A DNA stretch of 64,000 nt from Gammaproteobacteria bacterium RIFCSPHIGHO2_12_FULL_36_30. GTDB taxonomy: Bacteria; Pseudomonadota; Gammaproteobacteria; Coxiellales; Coxiellaceae. This document shows, piece after piece, positions 28,164 through 36,990 of the stretch. The stretch lies in NCBI GenBank assembly GCA_001801815.1, contig MGXU01000001.1, forward strand, positions 124,001 through 188,000, written 5' to 3'. Each line of letters opens with the position of its first letter. Position 1 is the first letter of the stretch. Below the pieces are notes generated by a model that saw only the letters and a program-made list of their open reading frames with translations, did not search any database and was not told the origin of the DNA. A program made the position numbers and the translations under genes.

Positions 28164-29524
28164 TTTCTCACAACCAATTCCTTCGCAGCTTTTACTTCAT
28201 CCAATCTTCCCACCGGTGTTGTATACGGCGCACCTTTTAATTTTTCTGGATTATCGTGTGCTTCTTTATAAATAATTTCCATTACTTCTACAAATCGATC
28301 TAATGTTTTTTTATTTTCTGTTTCGGTTGGTTCAATCAACAAACACTCTGGAATTAATAATGGAAAATAAATTGTCGGCGCATAAATTCCAAAATCTAAT
28401 AATCGTTTTGCAATATCCAATGCAGACACACCTGTTTTTTGCATCAATGGTTTTGCAGTAATAATAAATTCATGGCTCGCGCGGCGTTTTGGAAATGCTA
28501 ACGTGTAACCAATTTTTTCTAAACGTTTCATTAAATAATTTGCATTTAATGTTGCAAATTGGCTCACACGTTTCGTGCCTAATTTTCCAAGTAATCGTAA
28601 ATAAATATGTGCGCGCAACAAAACACCTGCATTTCCTGCAAAACAAGATAATCTACCAATTGATTTTGGATTTTCTTTTTTCGTCATCCAATAATATCCA
28701 TCTTTATTTTTTCCAACCATGGGTGTTGGTAAATAATCTTTTAATCTTTTACCTGCAGCAACTGGGCCTGAACCTGGCCCGCCACCACCATGCGGCGTTG
28801 CAAATGTTTTGTGACAATTTAAATGCATCACATCAAAACCCATATCGCCCGGTCGCACTTTTCCTAAAATCGCATTTAAATTTGCGCCGTCGTAATATAA
28901 TAAACCACCTGCTTTATGCACAATTTCAGCAATTTTTTTAATTTTTCTTTCAAACACGCCGAATGTGGATGGATTCGTTAACATAATTCCCGCAGTTTTT
29001 TCACTCACTGCTTTTTGCAATGCGTCTAAATCAATATCACCTGTTTTTGTGCACGTTGGAATTTCAACAACGTCAAATCCGCACATGCGTGCTGACGCAG
29101 GATTAGTTCCGTGTGCTGCATCAGGAATTAACATTTCTGTTCTTGCAAAATCTTTTTTATCACGATGATATTGTGCGATCATTGCAACGCCAGCAAATTC
29201 ACCTTGCGCACCTGCCATCGGCGTTAATGATACTGCTTCCATGCCGGTTAATGTTGCAATCATATTTTGTAATTCAAAACAATTTTCTAAATAGCCTTGC
29301 ATTTCATTTATATCAGTCAATGGATGTAAATAAAAATATCCAGGCATTGATGCAATTGCCTTTGCTGCACGAGGATTATATTTCATTGTGCAAGAGCCGA
29401 GCGGATAAAAATTTGTTTCGATGGAAAAGTTTTTTTGTGAGAGACGTGTGAAATGGCGGACGACGTCTAATTCTGCTGCGTCGGGAATGTTGGGGATTTG
29501 TTGGCGTAATAAATTTTGTTGCAT
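28160..29524 (-). CDS. gcvPB: Glycine dehydrogenase (decarboxylating) subunit 2
   Basis: PLP-binding beta subunit of the two-subunit P-protein in the glycine cleavage system. The PLP lysine is in [27 protein letters not shown] is typical near residue 47. At 454 residues it is about 40 shorter at the N-terminus than some homologues, a usual variant. AGAGG lies six bases before the ATG. It is separated from gcvPA by 161 bases that contain a palindromic element, while the other gcv genes are tightly packed. Confidence 0.96.
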   Translation of the reverse strand: MQQNLLRQQIPNIPDAAELDVVRHFTRLSQKNFSIETNFYPLGSCTMKYNPRAAKAIASMPGYFYLHPLTDINEMQGYLENCFELQNMIATLTGMEAVSLTPMAGAQGEFAGVAMIAQYHRDKKDFARTEMLIPDAAHGTNPASARMCGFDVVEIPTCTKTGDIDLDALQKAVSEKTAGIMLTNPSTFGVFERKIKKIAEIVHKAGGLLYYDGANLNAILGKVRPGDMGFDVMHLNCHKTFATPHGGGGPGSGPVAAGKRLKDYLPTPMVGKNKDGYYWMTKKENPKSIGRLSCFAGNAGVLLRAHIYLRLLGKLGTKRVSQFATLNANYLMKRLEKIGYTLAFPKRRASHEFIITAKPLMQKTGVSALDIAKRLLDFGIYAPTIYFPLLIPECLLIEPTETENKKTLDRFVEVMEIIYKEAHDNPEKLKGAPYTTPVGRLDEVKAAKELVVRN

Positions 29525-29573
29525 TAAAACCTCTTAAAAATAAAATATTTCAGAAATTTAATTTTCTCTCACG

Positions 29574-29685
29574 CTCACTTTAAAACAAAAACACGCCGGA
29601 CCTTCCGTGCTCGCGTCACCCATCCCCCAGCGGGACCCCTGACGCTCCGCTCGAAAGGTCCACCGCATTTTTATTTTAAAATGAG
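29574..29685. mobile_element. 112-bp GC-rich element with 31-bp inverted ends (MITE-like)
   Basis: The first 31 bases (29574-29604) and last 31 (29655-29685) are inverted copies with about six mismatches, mostly transitions; both begin CTCA and end in GGACCTT on the inner side. The core is GC-rich in an AT-rich neighbourhood and contains GCGTC/GACGC. It begins at the base after the gcvPA stop codon. No transposase is encoded. It could be a miniature mobile element, a REP-like palindrome, or a partial terminator lowering gcvPB expression. Confidence 0.65.
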
Positions 29686-31038
29686 CTATCGCAACCTCAA
29701 CAAACAATCCCGATATTTTTCCAAATCTTTTTCCATTTTTGTTTCCGTCACACAAACTAATAAACTATTTTCTAATTCAGGATAAAAACCATTTAAAATA
29801 AAACCCGCATAAATATCACTTTCTTTTAATTCATCCATAATTTCTTGCGCAGGACGATGCAAACGAATGACAAATTCATGAAAACTCGGCGAATTAAATT
29901 CAATTGAAATGCCTTCAATTTCAGATAATAATTTTTTTAATTTTTCTGAATTTTCAAAACATTTTTTTGCAACTTTTTGTAAACCACTTCCACCCATCAT
30001 GCGCATATAAATTGTTGCGGCTGTTACTAATAAACCTTGATTCGTGCAAATATTCGATGTCGCTTTTGCTCTGCGAATATGTTGTTCGCGCGCTTGTAAT
30101 GTTAAAACAAAACCAGATCGACCTTGCGCATCAGTTGTGCGTCCAACAATTCTGCCGGGTAACTGACGAATATCTTTTTTGCGACAACATAAAAATCCGA
30201 AATAAGGTCCACCACCTGCCATTGGCACACCTAATGGTTGACCTTCACCGCATGCAATGTCAGCACCATTATTTCCCCATTTTCCAGGTGGTTTCAGCAT
30301 TGCCATTGCAATTGGGTTGACTACTGCAATTAATAATGCATTTTTTTCATGTGCCGTATTTACAATTGAATCAACTTCTTCAACGCATCCAAAAAAATTC
30401 GGTTGCGATAAAATTACCGCAGCAAATTCATCTTTTTTTATTTTTTGTAATTGATTTAAATCAACACGTCCAGAATCTTTATCATATTGCCATTCAATTA
30501 ATTCAACGGGACGATGATTTAAAATTGATTTTAATACTTCGCGATAATGTGGATGTAAATTTTTTGGAACCAAAATTTTATTCGCATCATGTTTTTGTAA
30601 ACGCAATGCCATTAAAACTGCTTCAACTAAAGCAGAAGCGCCGTCATATAAAGATGCGTTTGAAACTTCCATGCTCATTAATTCTGTAATCATTGTTTGA
30701 TATTCAAAAATAATTTCAAGCGTACCTTGACTTGCTTCGGGTTGATAAGGTGTGTACGCAGTATAAAATTCTCCACGTGTGACAATATCCCACACAGCAG
30801 CAGGAATAAAATGTTCGTATGCGCCTGCACCAATAAAACAAGATCCTAATTTAAATTGCGGCGCGCGTTCTGATAATAATCGCGTTACAGAATATTCATC
30901 CATACCTTCTGGCATGTAATGTAAATCCGCTGCGGGAATTTCTGCAGGAATTTCATCGAATAAATCATCAATTTTTGCAGCGCCAATTGTTTTTAGCATT
31001 TCTGCAATATCATTTTGTGTATGCGGAATAAATGGCAT
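29686..31038 (-). CDS. gcvPA: Glycine dehydrogenase (decarboxylating) subunit 1
   Basis: Alpha subunit of the split P-protein that decarboxylates glycine and passes aminomethyl to lipoyl-GcvH. At 450 residues it is the normal length: YTPYQPEASQGTLEIIFEYQTMI, NPIAMAMLKPPGKWGNNGADIACGEGQPLGVPM and GRIVGRTTDAQGRSGFVLTLQAREQHIRR are diagnostic. The ATG overlaps the gcvH stop (TAATG). The stop codon touches the palindromic element. Confidence 0.97.
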   Translation of the reverse strand: MPFIPHTQNDIAEMLKTIGAAKIDDLFDEIPAEIPAADLHYMPEGMDEYSVTRLLSERAPQFKLGSCFIGAGAYEHFIPAAVWDIVTRGEFYTAYTPYQPEASQGTLEIIFEYQTMITELMSMEVSNASLYDGASALVEAVLMALRLQKHDANKILVPKNLHPHYREVLKSILNHRPVELIEWQYDKDSGRVDLNQLQKIKKDEFAAVILSQPNFFGCVEEVDSIVNTAHEKNALLIAVVNPIAMAMLKPPGKWGNNGADIACGEGQPLGVPMAGGGPYFGFLCCRKKDIRQLPGRIVGRTTDAQGRSGFVLTLQAREQHIRRAKATSNICTNQGLLVTAATIYMRMMGGSGLQKVAKKCFENSEKLKKLLSEIEGISIEFNSPSFHEFVIRLHRPAQEIMDELKESDIYAGFILNGFYPELENSLLVCVTETKMEKDLEKYRDCLLRLR

Positions 31039-31427
31039 TAATTTGATTCCTCACATTGTGCACCATAAGCATCCGCATCCATCAATTCGTCTAATTCTTC
31101 TAAATCATCTGGTTTTATGCGACAAATCCAACCTTCACCGTATGCATCTTCATTAATTAATTCAGGACGCGTTTCTAGTTGTGTATTTACTTCAATTATT
31201 TTTCCTGAAATTGGTGCGTAAACATCTGCTGCTGTTTTGACAGATTCAACCACTGCCATTTCATCGCCTTTTTCTAATGCAATCAATTCGGGTAATTCAA
31301 CAAATACTAAATCACCTAATTGATGTTGCGCGTGATCAGTAATACCAACGATCACCGTATCATCATTATCTAAACGCACCCATTCGTGGCTTTCTGTGTA
31401 ATGTAATTCTCTTGGAAAATCTGACAT
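31038..31427 (-). CDS. gcvH: Glycine cleavage system H protein
   Basis: Lipoyl carrier of the glycine cleavage system. The lipoylated lysine is K64 in [14 protein letters not shown]. At 129 residues, length and fold match the family ([12 protein letters not shown] at the start, GWICRIKP near the end). It lies nine bases after gcvT and overlaps gcvPA by one base. Confidence 0.97.
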   Translation of the reverse strand: MSDFPRELHYTESHEWVRLDNDDTVIVGITDHAQHQLGDLVFVELPELIALEKGDEMAVVESVKTAADVYAPISGKIIEVNTQLETRPELINEDAYGEGWICRIKPDDLEELDELMDADAYGAQCEESN

Positions 31428-31436
31428 ATTTTTCTC

Positions 31437-32501
31437 CTAAATAAATTTTGGTTTTACAATTTTCACATTCATCCATTCACCGCGTCGTTCAACCAACGCA
31501 TCTGTTGCATTTGAAACTGGAATTCTTGCAAGCGCAATTGATTTATTTAATGTCGGTGAAAAACTGCCAGAGGTAATTTCGCCGATACCATCACCATTTA
31601 TTTTTACCTGTTGATGATTGCGCAATACACCTTTCGACTCTAAAATTAAGCCAATTAATTGCTGTGAAATGCCTTTTGCTTTTTCTTTTTCTAGCGCATC
31701 ACGCCCAATAAATTTTCTGCTTTCATCTTTAAATGAAACGGTCCAGCTTAAATTTGAAATAAGCGGCGAAGTATTTTCATTCATGTCGGCGCCAAATAAA
31801 TTATATCCTGCTTCTAATCGCAATGTATCACGCGCGCCTAAACCGCATGGCTGAATTTTTAATGCAATACATTTTTCCCAGATTTTTTTTGCGTGTTCGG
31901 ATAGAACCATTATTTCAACACCGGGTTCGCCGGTGTAACCTGTTCTTGCAATAATAATATTATCGTGAATATAAAATTGAAATGCTTTTAATGCTGCAAT
32001 TTTTTCTGAAGTGATTTTATCAAAAATAAATTCTAATTTTTTAATTGCATCAGGTCCTTGCAATGCTAATAAACACATGTCATTCATCAACGTTAATTTT
32101 ACATCAAAATTTACGGTATTTTTTTGCATCCATGCCATATCTTTATCACGACAACCTGCATTAATCACTAATCGAAAATGATTATCTGTAAATCGATATA
32201 CAATTAAATCATCAATCACACCACCACTTTCATTTAGCATACAAGTGTAAAGTGCATCGCCTTCATTTTTTAATTTCGCAATATCATTTGCTAATAAATA
32301 ACGTAAATAATGAACAACATCTTTGCCTATAATTTCAACAACACCCATGTGCGACACATCAAATAATCCCACATTTTTTCGCACAGCGTGATGCTCTTGA
32401 ATTTGCGAACCATAATGTAGCGGCATTTGCCAACCAGAAAAATCAACCATTAATGCATTTGCTTTTACATGATGATCGTACAGTGGTGTTTTTTTAGGCA
32501 C
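31437..32501 (-). CDS. gcvT: Aminomethyltransferase (T protein)
   Basis: Transfers the aminomethyl carbon from GcvH to tetrahydrofolate and releases ammonia. I start at the GTG at 32501 (354 residues, KKTPLYDHHVKANALMVDFSGW) because AAGGA lies six to seven bases upstream and this is the family N-terminus; the longer frame to 32564 has no ribosome site. Folate-site marks include SHMG, YTCMLNESGGVIDDLIVYR and RTGYTGEPGVEI. First gene of gcvT-gcvH-gcvPA-gcvPB. No glycine riboswitch is visible in the 81 bases upstream. Confidence 0.95.
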   Translation of the reverse strand: MPKKTPLYDHHVKANALMVDFSGWQMPLHYGSQIQEHHAVRKNVGLFDVSHMGVVEIIGKDVVHYLRYLLANDIAKLKNEGDALYTCMLNESGGVIDDLIVYRFTDNHFRLVINAGCRDKDMAWMQKNTVNFDVKLTLMNDMCLLALQGPDAIKKLEFIFDKITSEKIAALKAFQFYIHDNIIIARTGYTGEPGVEIMVLSEHAKKIWEKCIALKIQPCGLGARDTLRLEAGYNLFGADMNENTSPLISNLSWTVSFKDESRKFIGRDALEKEKAKGISQQLIGLILESKGVLRNHQQVKINGDGIGEITSGSFSPTLNKSIALARIPVSNATDALVERRGEWMNVKIVKPKFI

Positions 32502-32582
32502 GTTAAATCCTTGGGTGCGATTTTGAAGATTCAAAAGAGTGGCAGATGGCGCAGGAAAAATCAATACCGTATTGAGTAGAAG

Positions 32583-33056
32583 TTAACTTCTGAATGCTTT
32601 TTCCATTTCTTGTATTCTTTTTAATTTTTCCGTTAACGACAACTGAGCATTTGCTTGTCGAATTTCTTCGGCGCGTGTATTTTTAGGAAATAACGTGCTA
32701 CGAATTGGAGTAGCTGCACGTTTTTTTGTTGCATTATCTTGTTGTGCGACAATTTTCTTTGCAAGCGCATGACATTTTTCTTCATGTTCGCGCACCAATC
32801 TTTTTTTACGCTCATCGACTGTTTCAAAATGTTGCACCTCGAGAAAACGTGGGGTAGATGGTTTTTTATGGGGTGGTTTTGATGTTTGAATTATTGCTGG
32901 AAGTTTTAATGGTGGAAATGTAACGTGTTTTTTATTTTCTTGCTGCGCTAATCGATGTCGCTCTTTTGATTTTTCTAATTTTTCGCTATTTTCTTTTCTG
33001 ATTTTTTCAATTGTTGCAAATGTTGTTTCGAGCCAATCTTGTGGGATTTTTCTCAT
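32583..33056 (-). CDS. Charged orphan protein, possible effector
   Basis: A 157-residue, very basic protein rich in K, E and R with several helical charged stretches (IEKIRKENSEKLEKSKERH; LTEKLKRIQEMEKAF) and a proline-lysine middle (SKPPHKKPSTPRF). No signal peptide, membrane helix or known domain. It lies downstream of another charged orphan (33125-34027) on the same strand. Such composition is common among type IV effectors of Legionellales, but that is only suggestive. Confidence 0.65.
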   Translation of the reverse strand: MRKIPQDWLETTFATIEKIRKENSEKLEKSKERHRLAQQENKKHVTFPPLKLPAIIQTSKPPHKKPSTPRFLEVQHFETVDERKKRLVREHEEKCHALAKKIVAQQDNATKKRAATPIRSTLFPKNTRAEEIRQANAQLSLTEKLKRIQEMEKAFRS

Positions 33057-33086
33057 CGCACAATCCTCGCTATGCAGAAACTAAAA

Positions 33087-33113
33087 TTCTCCCCCGAAGG
33101 ACTCGAGGGAGAA
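33087..33113 (-). terminator. Terminator of the 33125-34027 gene
   Basis: Seven-base arms TTCTCCC and GGGAGAA with a GC-rich loop; on the minus strand the stem is followed by TTTTAG. It lies 12 bases after the upstream orphan's stop, so the two charged orphans are probably separate transcripts. Confidence 0.65.
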
Positions 33114-33124
33114 ATAATTTAAAA

Positions 33125-34027
33125 TTACGGTTTGAGTTTGAACGAACTTGCGATTCTATTCTCTGCTTTTTCTTCTAGCGTACGTTCTTTATGCTCTGCA
33201 AGAATAGCGCTTCTTTTCTCATTTAATACGCTAAAAAACGAAGCACGTCTTTCTCCAAGATGATTTCTTTTTTGTTCCGCATCAGTTTGTTTTTTAGTGA
33301 CAAGGATTTTTTCAAGTAACTTTTCATCTTCCCTTCTTTCTTGACGACTTATCAGCGAATCACGATCCTTGCCCCTATCTTGATTTCTTTCAACCCAAGC
33401 TTCTTTAGGACCAAATAGTGATGGCATCACCGATTTGACTTGAACAGGATCATGCATGCGCTCGTAACTGTTTTTCGCATATTGTTTTAATTTCGTTTCT
33501 CTTGCGGCCGCTGCTTCTGTTTCTTTTTTTGCAATAATCGCCGCTTTTTCTATTTCTTGCTTTGTAATACGCGTACGATCTTGCAACCATTTATTGTAAT
33601 TACTTTTAATTTCGTCAGCTGATTTTTGAGCTTTTGGCTCAACTTCTTTTCTTGCAAACTTTACGAGAAAATGAGCATGTTTTTCAGCTTTTTGTTTATC
33701 TGTAAGTTCGGCGTGTTTATGCGCCAACGTTTCATGTTCAGTATGATTAGATGTTGGTGTTGGCACTTGCAATTTTCTTGCAGCAGCAACTTGTGGGCGT
33801 TTTTCAGCGGTAAAATAAGTTTTAGATCCCAATACATGTTGTGCGTTTGGATCAAAATCTAGTGGTTTTGCAACATTTCCTTTTTGTCTTTTTTCTTGAA
33901 ATTTTTTATCTTCTTCTGCAATTGCTTTTTTTGCATTTTCCAAAAGATCAGCTTTTTCCGCAGCTAATCTTCTCGCAGCAAACGCTGCATCACTTTCAAA
34001 ATATCCTTGGGGTGTTAATGTCGGCAT
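33125..34027 (-). CDS. Charged coiled-coil orphan protein, possible effector
   Basis: A 300-residue soluble protein made of alternating lysine, glutamate, alanine and glutamine-rich helices, for example ARRLAAEKADLLENAKKA near residue 18, KQEIEKAAIIAKKETEAAAA near 157 and a C-terminal EERR-type region (LSI-free, RQERREDEKLLEKI near 230). No enzymatic motif is seen. AAGGAG gives a strong ribosome site. An inverted repeat TGTAGTC/GACTACA lies upstream near 34073-34091. Unknown function. Confidence 0.7.
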   Translation of the reverse strand: MPTLTPQGYFESDAAFAARRLAAEKADLLENAKKAIAEEDKKFQEKRQKGNVAKPLDFDPNAQHVLGSKTYFTAEKRPQVAAARKLQVPTPTSNHTEHETLAHKHAELTDKQKAEKHAHFLVKFARKEVEPKAQKSADEIKSNYNKWLQDRTRITKQEIEKAAIIAKKETEAAAARETKLKQYAKNSYERMHDPVQVKSVMPSLFGPKEAWVERNQDRGKDRDSLISRQERREDEKLLEKILVTKKQTDAEQKRNHLGERRASFFSVLNEKRSAILAEHKERTLEEKAENRIASSFKLKP

Positions 34028-34209
34028 AATTTTCTCCTTACAAAATTTATTCCATCAAATTTCCTTTTAGATGTAGTCTTCATGACTACAAACACAATTA
34101 TAACGATCGAAGGTTACAACAGTGCTCTTTGGAGTATATAGAAAAAAATGGGATGATCACAAGAATTAATGATCATAAATTGACCGCAAAGAGTGTGCGA
34201 GATTGACTC

Positions 34210-34905
34210 TTAAATTTGATAGGCGAGCCGGCCGTAGGCATCCCAGGCGAAGGGAATAAAGCTATCGGCCGGTAATTCTTGAGATGCGCCAAATCCTGTG
34301 TAGTATTGAAAACCACTTTCAACAATCCAGTGGGCTGTAAAATTATAATCTAAACCTGCAGATACATATGGAGTGACACAAGAACTATTTTGCAGCACAT
34401 CATGTCTTTCTACAGTACCAACACCAATTGCAGCAAATGATCGAAGATGGGTATTCGCACCACCGACAGGAACAAAAAATTTTCCGCTGAGCGAATACGC
34501 ATCTGTTTTTGAAATCATATCAATAAGCGGTGTTGTGGTGCCGGGATACACATAAGCGGTATCTGGACCAAAAGAAATATTTGCATCTGCAAATTGCATG
34601 TATTGCAATTCAATGGCGAAATTTTTACTGACATCATAACCAAGCACAACACCCCAAGATGGTCCGCCTTCACTGACGCTCACAGGTGTAAATCCTTCTG
34701 TACTAGAATCAGCAGGATCGATCGTATCAACTAAGTATTTCCATTCTGTTGATCCACCACCCATGTTCACACCAAAATAAACTGTTTTTGATGGAAAAAG
34801 ATTTTTGTGTGAATCGGAATTTTTTGCATCGCAAGACGAAAAAAAAAATAAAAACAGCGGTACAAATAAAAACAAAGTATTAAAACGTATCGCTGTTTTT
34901 TTCAT
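34210..34905 (-). CDS. Outer-membrane beta-barrel protein with lipoprotein-like signal
   Basis: A 231-residue exported protein. The signal (MKKTAIRFNTLFLFVPLFLFF) runs into FSSC, a loose lipobox with the cysteine at residue 25. Then alternating strands: VYFGVNMGGGSTEW, WGVVLGYDVSKNFAIELQYMQF, PYVSAGLDYNFTAHWIVESGFQYY, ending GRLAYQI. It resembles small OmpA-like barrels. Start taken at the ATG at 34905; 22 upstream codons overlap the next gene. It follows a cysteine-rich secreted protein on the same strand. Confidence 0.72.
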   Translation of the reverse strand: MKKTAIRFNTLFLFVPLFLFFFSSCDAKNSDSHKNLFPSKTVYFGVNMGGGSTEWKYLVDTIDPADSSTEGFTPVSVSEGGPSWGVVLGYDVSKNFAIELQYMQFADANISFGPDTAYVYPGTTTPLIDMISKTDAYSLSGKFFVPVGGANTHLRSFAAIGVGTVERHDVLQNSSCVTPYVSAGLDYNFTAHWIVESGFQYYTGFGASQELPADSFIPFAWDAYGRLAYQI

Positions 34906-34921
34906 AGTAGTTATAAAATGA

Positions 34922-35347
34922 TTAACAAGGTGAGTTTGGAACAGGCCCATTTTTGCCGTAACAATCACCATCTGCTGTATTTTCTGGATTACCTGTCATA
35001 TAACAATCCCATTGATCTTCACATTCCTGCACATTACCAGGATCGTTCGCGGTGCATGCGCATTCCAACCAATCTGCACTATTTTGACAATACGCAGGTA
35101 ATTGGTATTTAATTTTCATCAAGCGGTAAACAAGTTTTACGCTAGAGCAAATTGCTATTGGTTGATTTTGTGACTTGCAATTACAATAAACAGTAGCTTT
35201 AAATCCACTACAAAAATTAGAAGCTGTATGATCAGGTGCCGGAGCGCAAGTTGACACGGATGTGACTGGAAAAATTCCAGCTAAAACATTTGTAGAAAGT
35301 AGTGCAAAAAAAGCAACAAAAACCGCACATAATATTTTCCATTTCAT
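34922..35347 (-). CDS. Cysteine-rich secreted protein of unknown function
   Basis: A 141-residue protein with a clear signal peptide (MKWKILCAVFVAFFALLSTNVLA) and about 118 mature residues holding 12 cysteines, an even number that suits six disulfides. The spacing includes YCNC, ECAC and several C-x(5-10)-C steps. No known domain is recognised. It ends 16 bases before the beta-barrel gene on the same strand, so the two may be co-expressed. A DsbA-like protein is encoded at 13.7-14.5 kb. Confidence 0.75.
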   Translation of the reverse strand: MKWKILCAVFVAFFALLSTNVLAGIFPVTSVSTCAPAPDHTASNFCSGFKATVYCNCKSQNQPIAICSSVKLVYRLMKIKYQLPAYCQNSADWLECACTANDPGNVQECEDQWDCYMTGNPENTADGDCYGKNGPVPNSPC

Positions 35348-35425
35348 AGTATCTCTCCCTAACTAATTCATCAGTAGACTTGCTATGATACAAAAATTGT
35401 GGGAAATGTCTACTCTAAATGTGAG

Positions 35426-35908
35426 TTAGGATTTAGTCCACATTTGAAAACAATACGCATATTTATTATTTTCGTTTGATAAAAATTTTTCTTCAGACTT
35501 TAATTTCCAATGTTTATTTAATTCAGGAAAAAAAGTATCACCATCAAATTCTGCATCGATCACTGTTAAATAAATACGATCTGCGCGATCAATAGTTTGT
35601 GCAAAAATATTTTCACCACCAATAATCATTATTTCCGATTCTTTCTTTGCAGCGTTTAATGCATTATCAATTGAAGAAAAAATTTCGCAGCCGCTTGCGA
35701 TGAAATGTCTATTACGAGAAATAATAATATTGCGGCGATTAGGCAAGGGTTTTCCAATGCTTTCAAAGGTTTTTCTGCCCATAATAATAGATTTATTTAT
35801 GGTGATATTTTTAAAATGCTGTAAATCAGCCGGTAAATGCCAAGGTAATTTATTATCCTTACCAATAACGTTGTTTTTGGATTTGGCAACCACAAGTGAA
35901 ATGCTCAT
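35426..35908 (-). CDS. folA: Dihydrofolate reductase
   Basis: Reduces dihydrofolate to tetrahydrofolate with NADPH. The 160 residues carry SLVVAKSKNNVIGKDNKLPWHLPADLQHFK, GRKTFESIGKPLPNRRNIIISR and MIIGGENIFAQ, all standard. I start at the ATG at 35908, which overlaps the stop of the upstream gene (ATGA); the 19 codons before it lie in that gene. fau and gcvT, also folate genes, are in this window. Confidence 0.96.
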   Translation of the reverse strand: MSISLVVAKSKNNVIGKDNKLPWHLPADLQHFKNITINKSIIMGRKTFESIGKPLPNRRNIIISRNRHFIASGCEIFSSIDNALNAAKKESEIMIIGGENIFAQTIDRADRIYLTVIDAEFDGDTFFPELNKHWKLKSEEKFLSNENNKYAYCFQMWTKS

Positions 35909-36930
35909 ATAAAATATTTCTCCACTATCTGATCGGTTACTTCCGATAACATTGCAGGTTTCCAATGCGGATTTTTATCTTTATCAATAATTGCTGCGCG
36001 AATACCTTCAAAAAAATCGTGATTTTCTAACATTATTTTTGAAATATGCAAGTCCATATCAATTACTTCATCAAGTGTTTTACTTTGCGCATATTTTAAT
36101 TGTTGCAATGTTACTTTTAAACTTGTTGGTGAACGCTGTAATAATTGTTGATAAGTTGTTTTCGCCCATTCACTTTCATCTTTTTTTAATGCTTGCGTAA
36201 TTTCTTCGACAGTTTGAAATGAAAAACACGCAGCAATTTTTTTTATCGGAAAATGTTGTTGCGTTTCACTTGCTAATCCAGAATAAAATTGAATAATGTC
36301 TGTTACCACATCATAATCACTCGGCGCAAATAATGTATTCGCTAATTTTTTTTCTAATGCATCAAAAAAATGATGCGGGACTTTGTGCGTAATTAAATTT
36401 AATTCTAATGCGGTTTGCGTATCAATTGTATGACCTGTTAATGCAAGATAAGTGCCGATAGAATTTGGCAAACGACTTAATTCACATGTCACACCAACAT
36501 CTGGAAAAAAACCAATTAATGTTTCTGGCATTGCCCATCGCAAATCATCTGCTGCAACACAATGTGAAGCATGCGTAGAAATGCCAACACCACCACCCAT
36601 TGTTACGCCGTGAATTAAAGCAATATACGGCTTAGAAAAATTATAAATAATTTTATTTATGTCGTATTCGAGTTGAAAATATTGATGAATATTGTCGACG
36701 GGTTGTTCTTTGTGTTGATAAATGGCGCGAATATCACCGCCTGCGCAAAATGCTTTTTCACAATTTGAGCGAATTAAAACTGCTTTGATTGTTTCATCTT
36801 CTTGCCAGTGTAATAATTTTTCTTTTAGAAAAATAAACATTTCTGCGCTTAAGGCATTTAATGCTTGTGGGCGGTTTAATCTGATGATGGCCAAATTATT
36901 TTTTACTTCAAATATAATATCGTTATTCAT
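35905..36930 (-). CDS. 3-hydroxyisobutyryl-CoA hydrolase-type crotonase
   Basis: Crotonase-fold enzyme of 341 residues. The oxyanion-hole segment HGVTMGGGVGISTHASHCVAADDLRWAMPETLIGFFPDVG, with the conserved glutamate and aspartate, is typical of the valine-degradation hydrolase (HIBCH) group and distinguishes it from shorter enoyl-CoA hydratases. It is coupled to folA. No other valine-degradation gene is nearby, so the substrate stays uncertain. Confidence 0.85.
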   Translation of the reverse strand: MNNDIIFEVKNNLAIIRLNRPQALNALSAEMFIFLKEKLLHWQEDETIKAVLIRSNCEKAFCAGGDIRAIYQHKEQPVDNIHQYFQLEYDINKIIYNFSKPYIALIHGVTMGGGVGISTHASHCVAADDLRWAMPETLIGFFPDVGVTCELSRLPNSIGTYLALTGHTIDTQTALELNLITHKVPHHFFDALEKKLANTLFAPSDYDVVTDIIQFYSGLASETQQHFPIKKIAACFSFQTVEEITQALKKDESEWAKTTYQQLLQRSPTSLKVTLQQLKYAQSKTLDEVIDMDLHISKIMLENHDFFEGIRAAIIDKDKNPHWKPAMLSEVTDQIVEKYFI

Positions 36931-36939
36931 AAATATTCA

Positions 36940-36990
36940 ACTCGTTGGCGCTGCGTTCTCGCTTGCTTACGCGCGCGGCTCCCTGTCAAG
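36940..36990. repeat. GC-rich tract at the 3' end of the ABC ATPase gene
   Basis: A roughly 50-base GC-rich stretch (GCGCTGCG, GCGCGCGGC) stands out from the AT-rich background. It straddles the stop codon of the ABC ATPase and encodes its last residues (DREPRA). It resembles the other GC-rich intergenic islands at 29574-29685 and 39594-39640 in composition, not in sequence. Origin unknown. Confidence 0.4.

Noticed and set aside
29558-29755. A 65-residue minus-strand frame running across the gcvPA end and the palindromic element
   Set aside because: Most of it is gcvPA in another frame plus the element itself; no ribosome site, and the composition follows the repeat.
32502-32582. Possible glycine riboswitch upstream of gcvT
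   Set aside because: Only 81 bases lie between gcvT and the preceding gene, and no conserved riboswitch core is visible.
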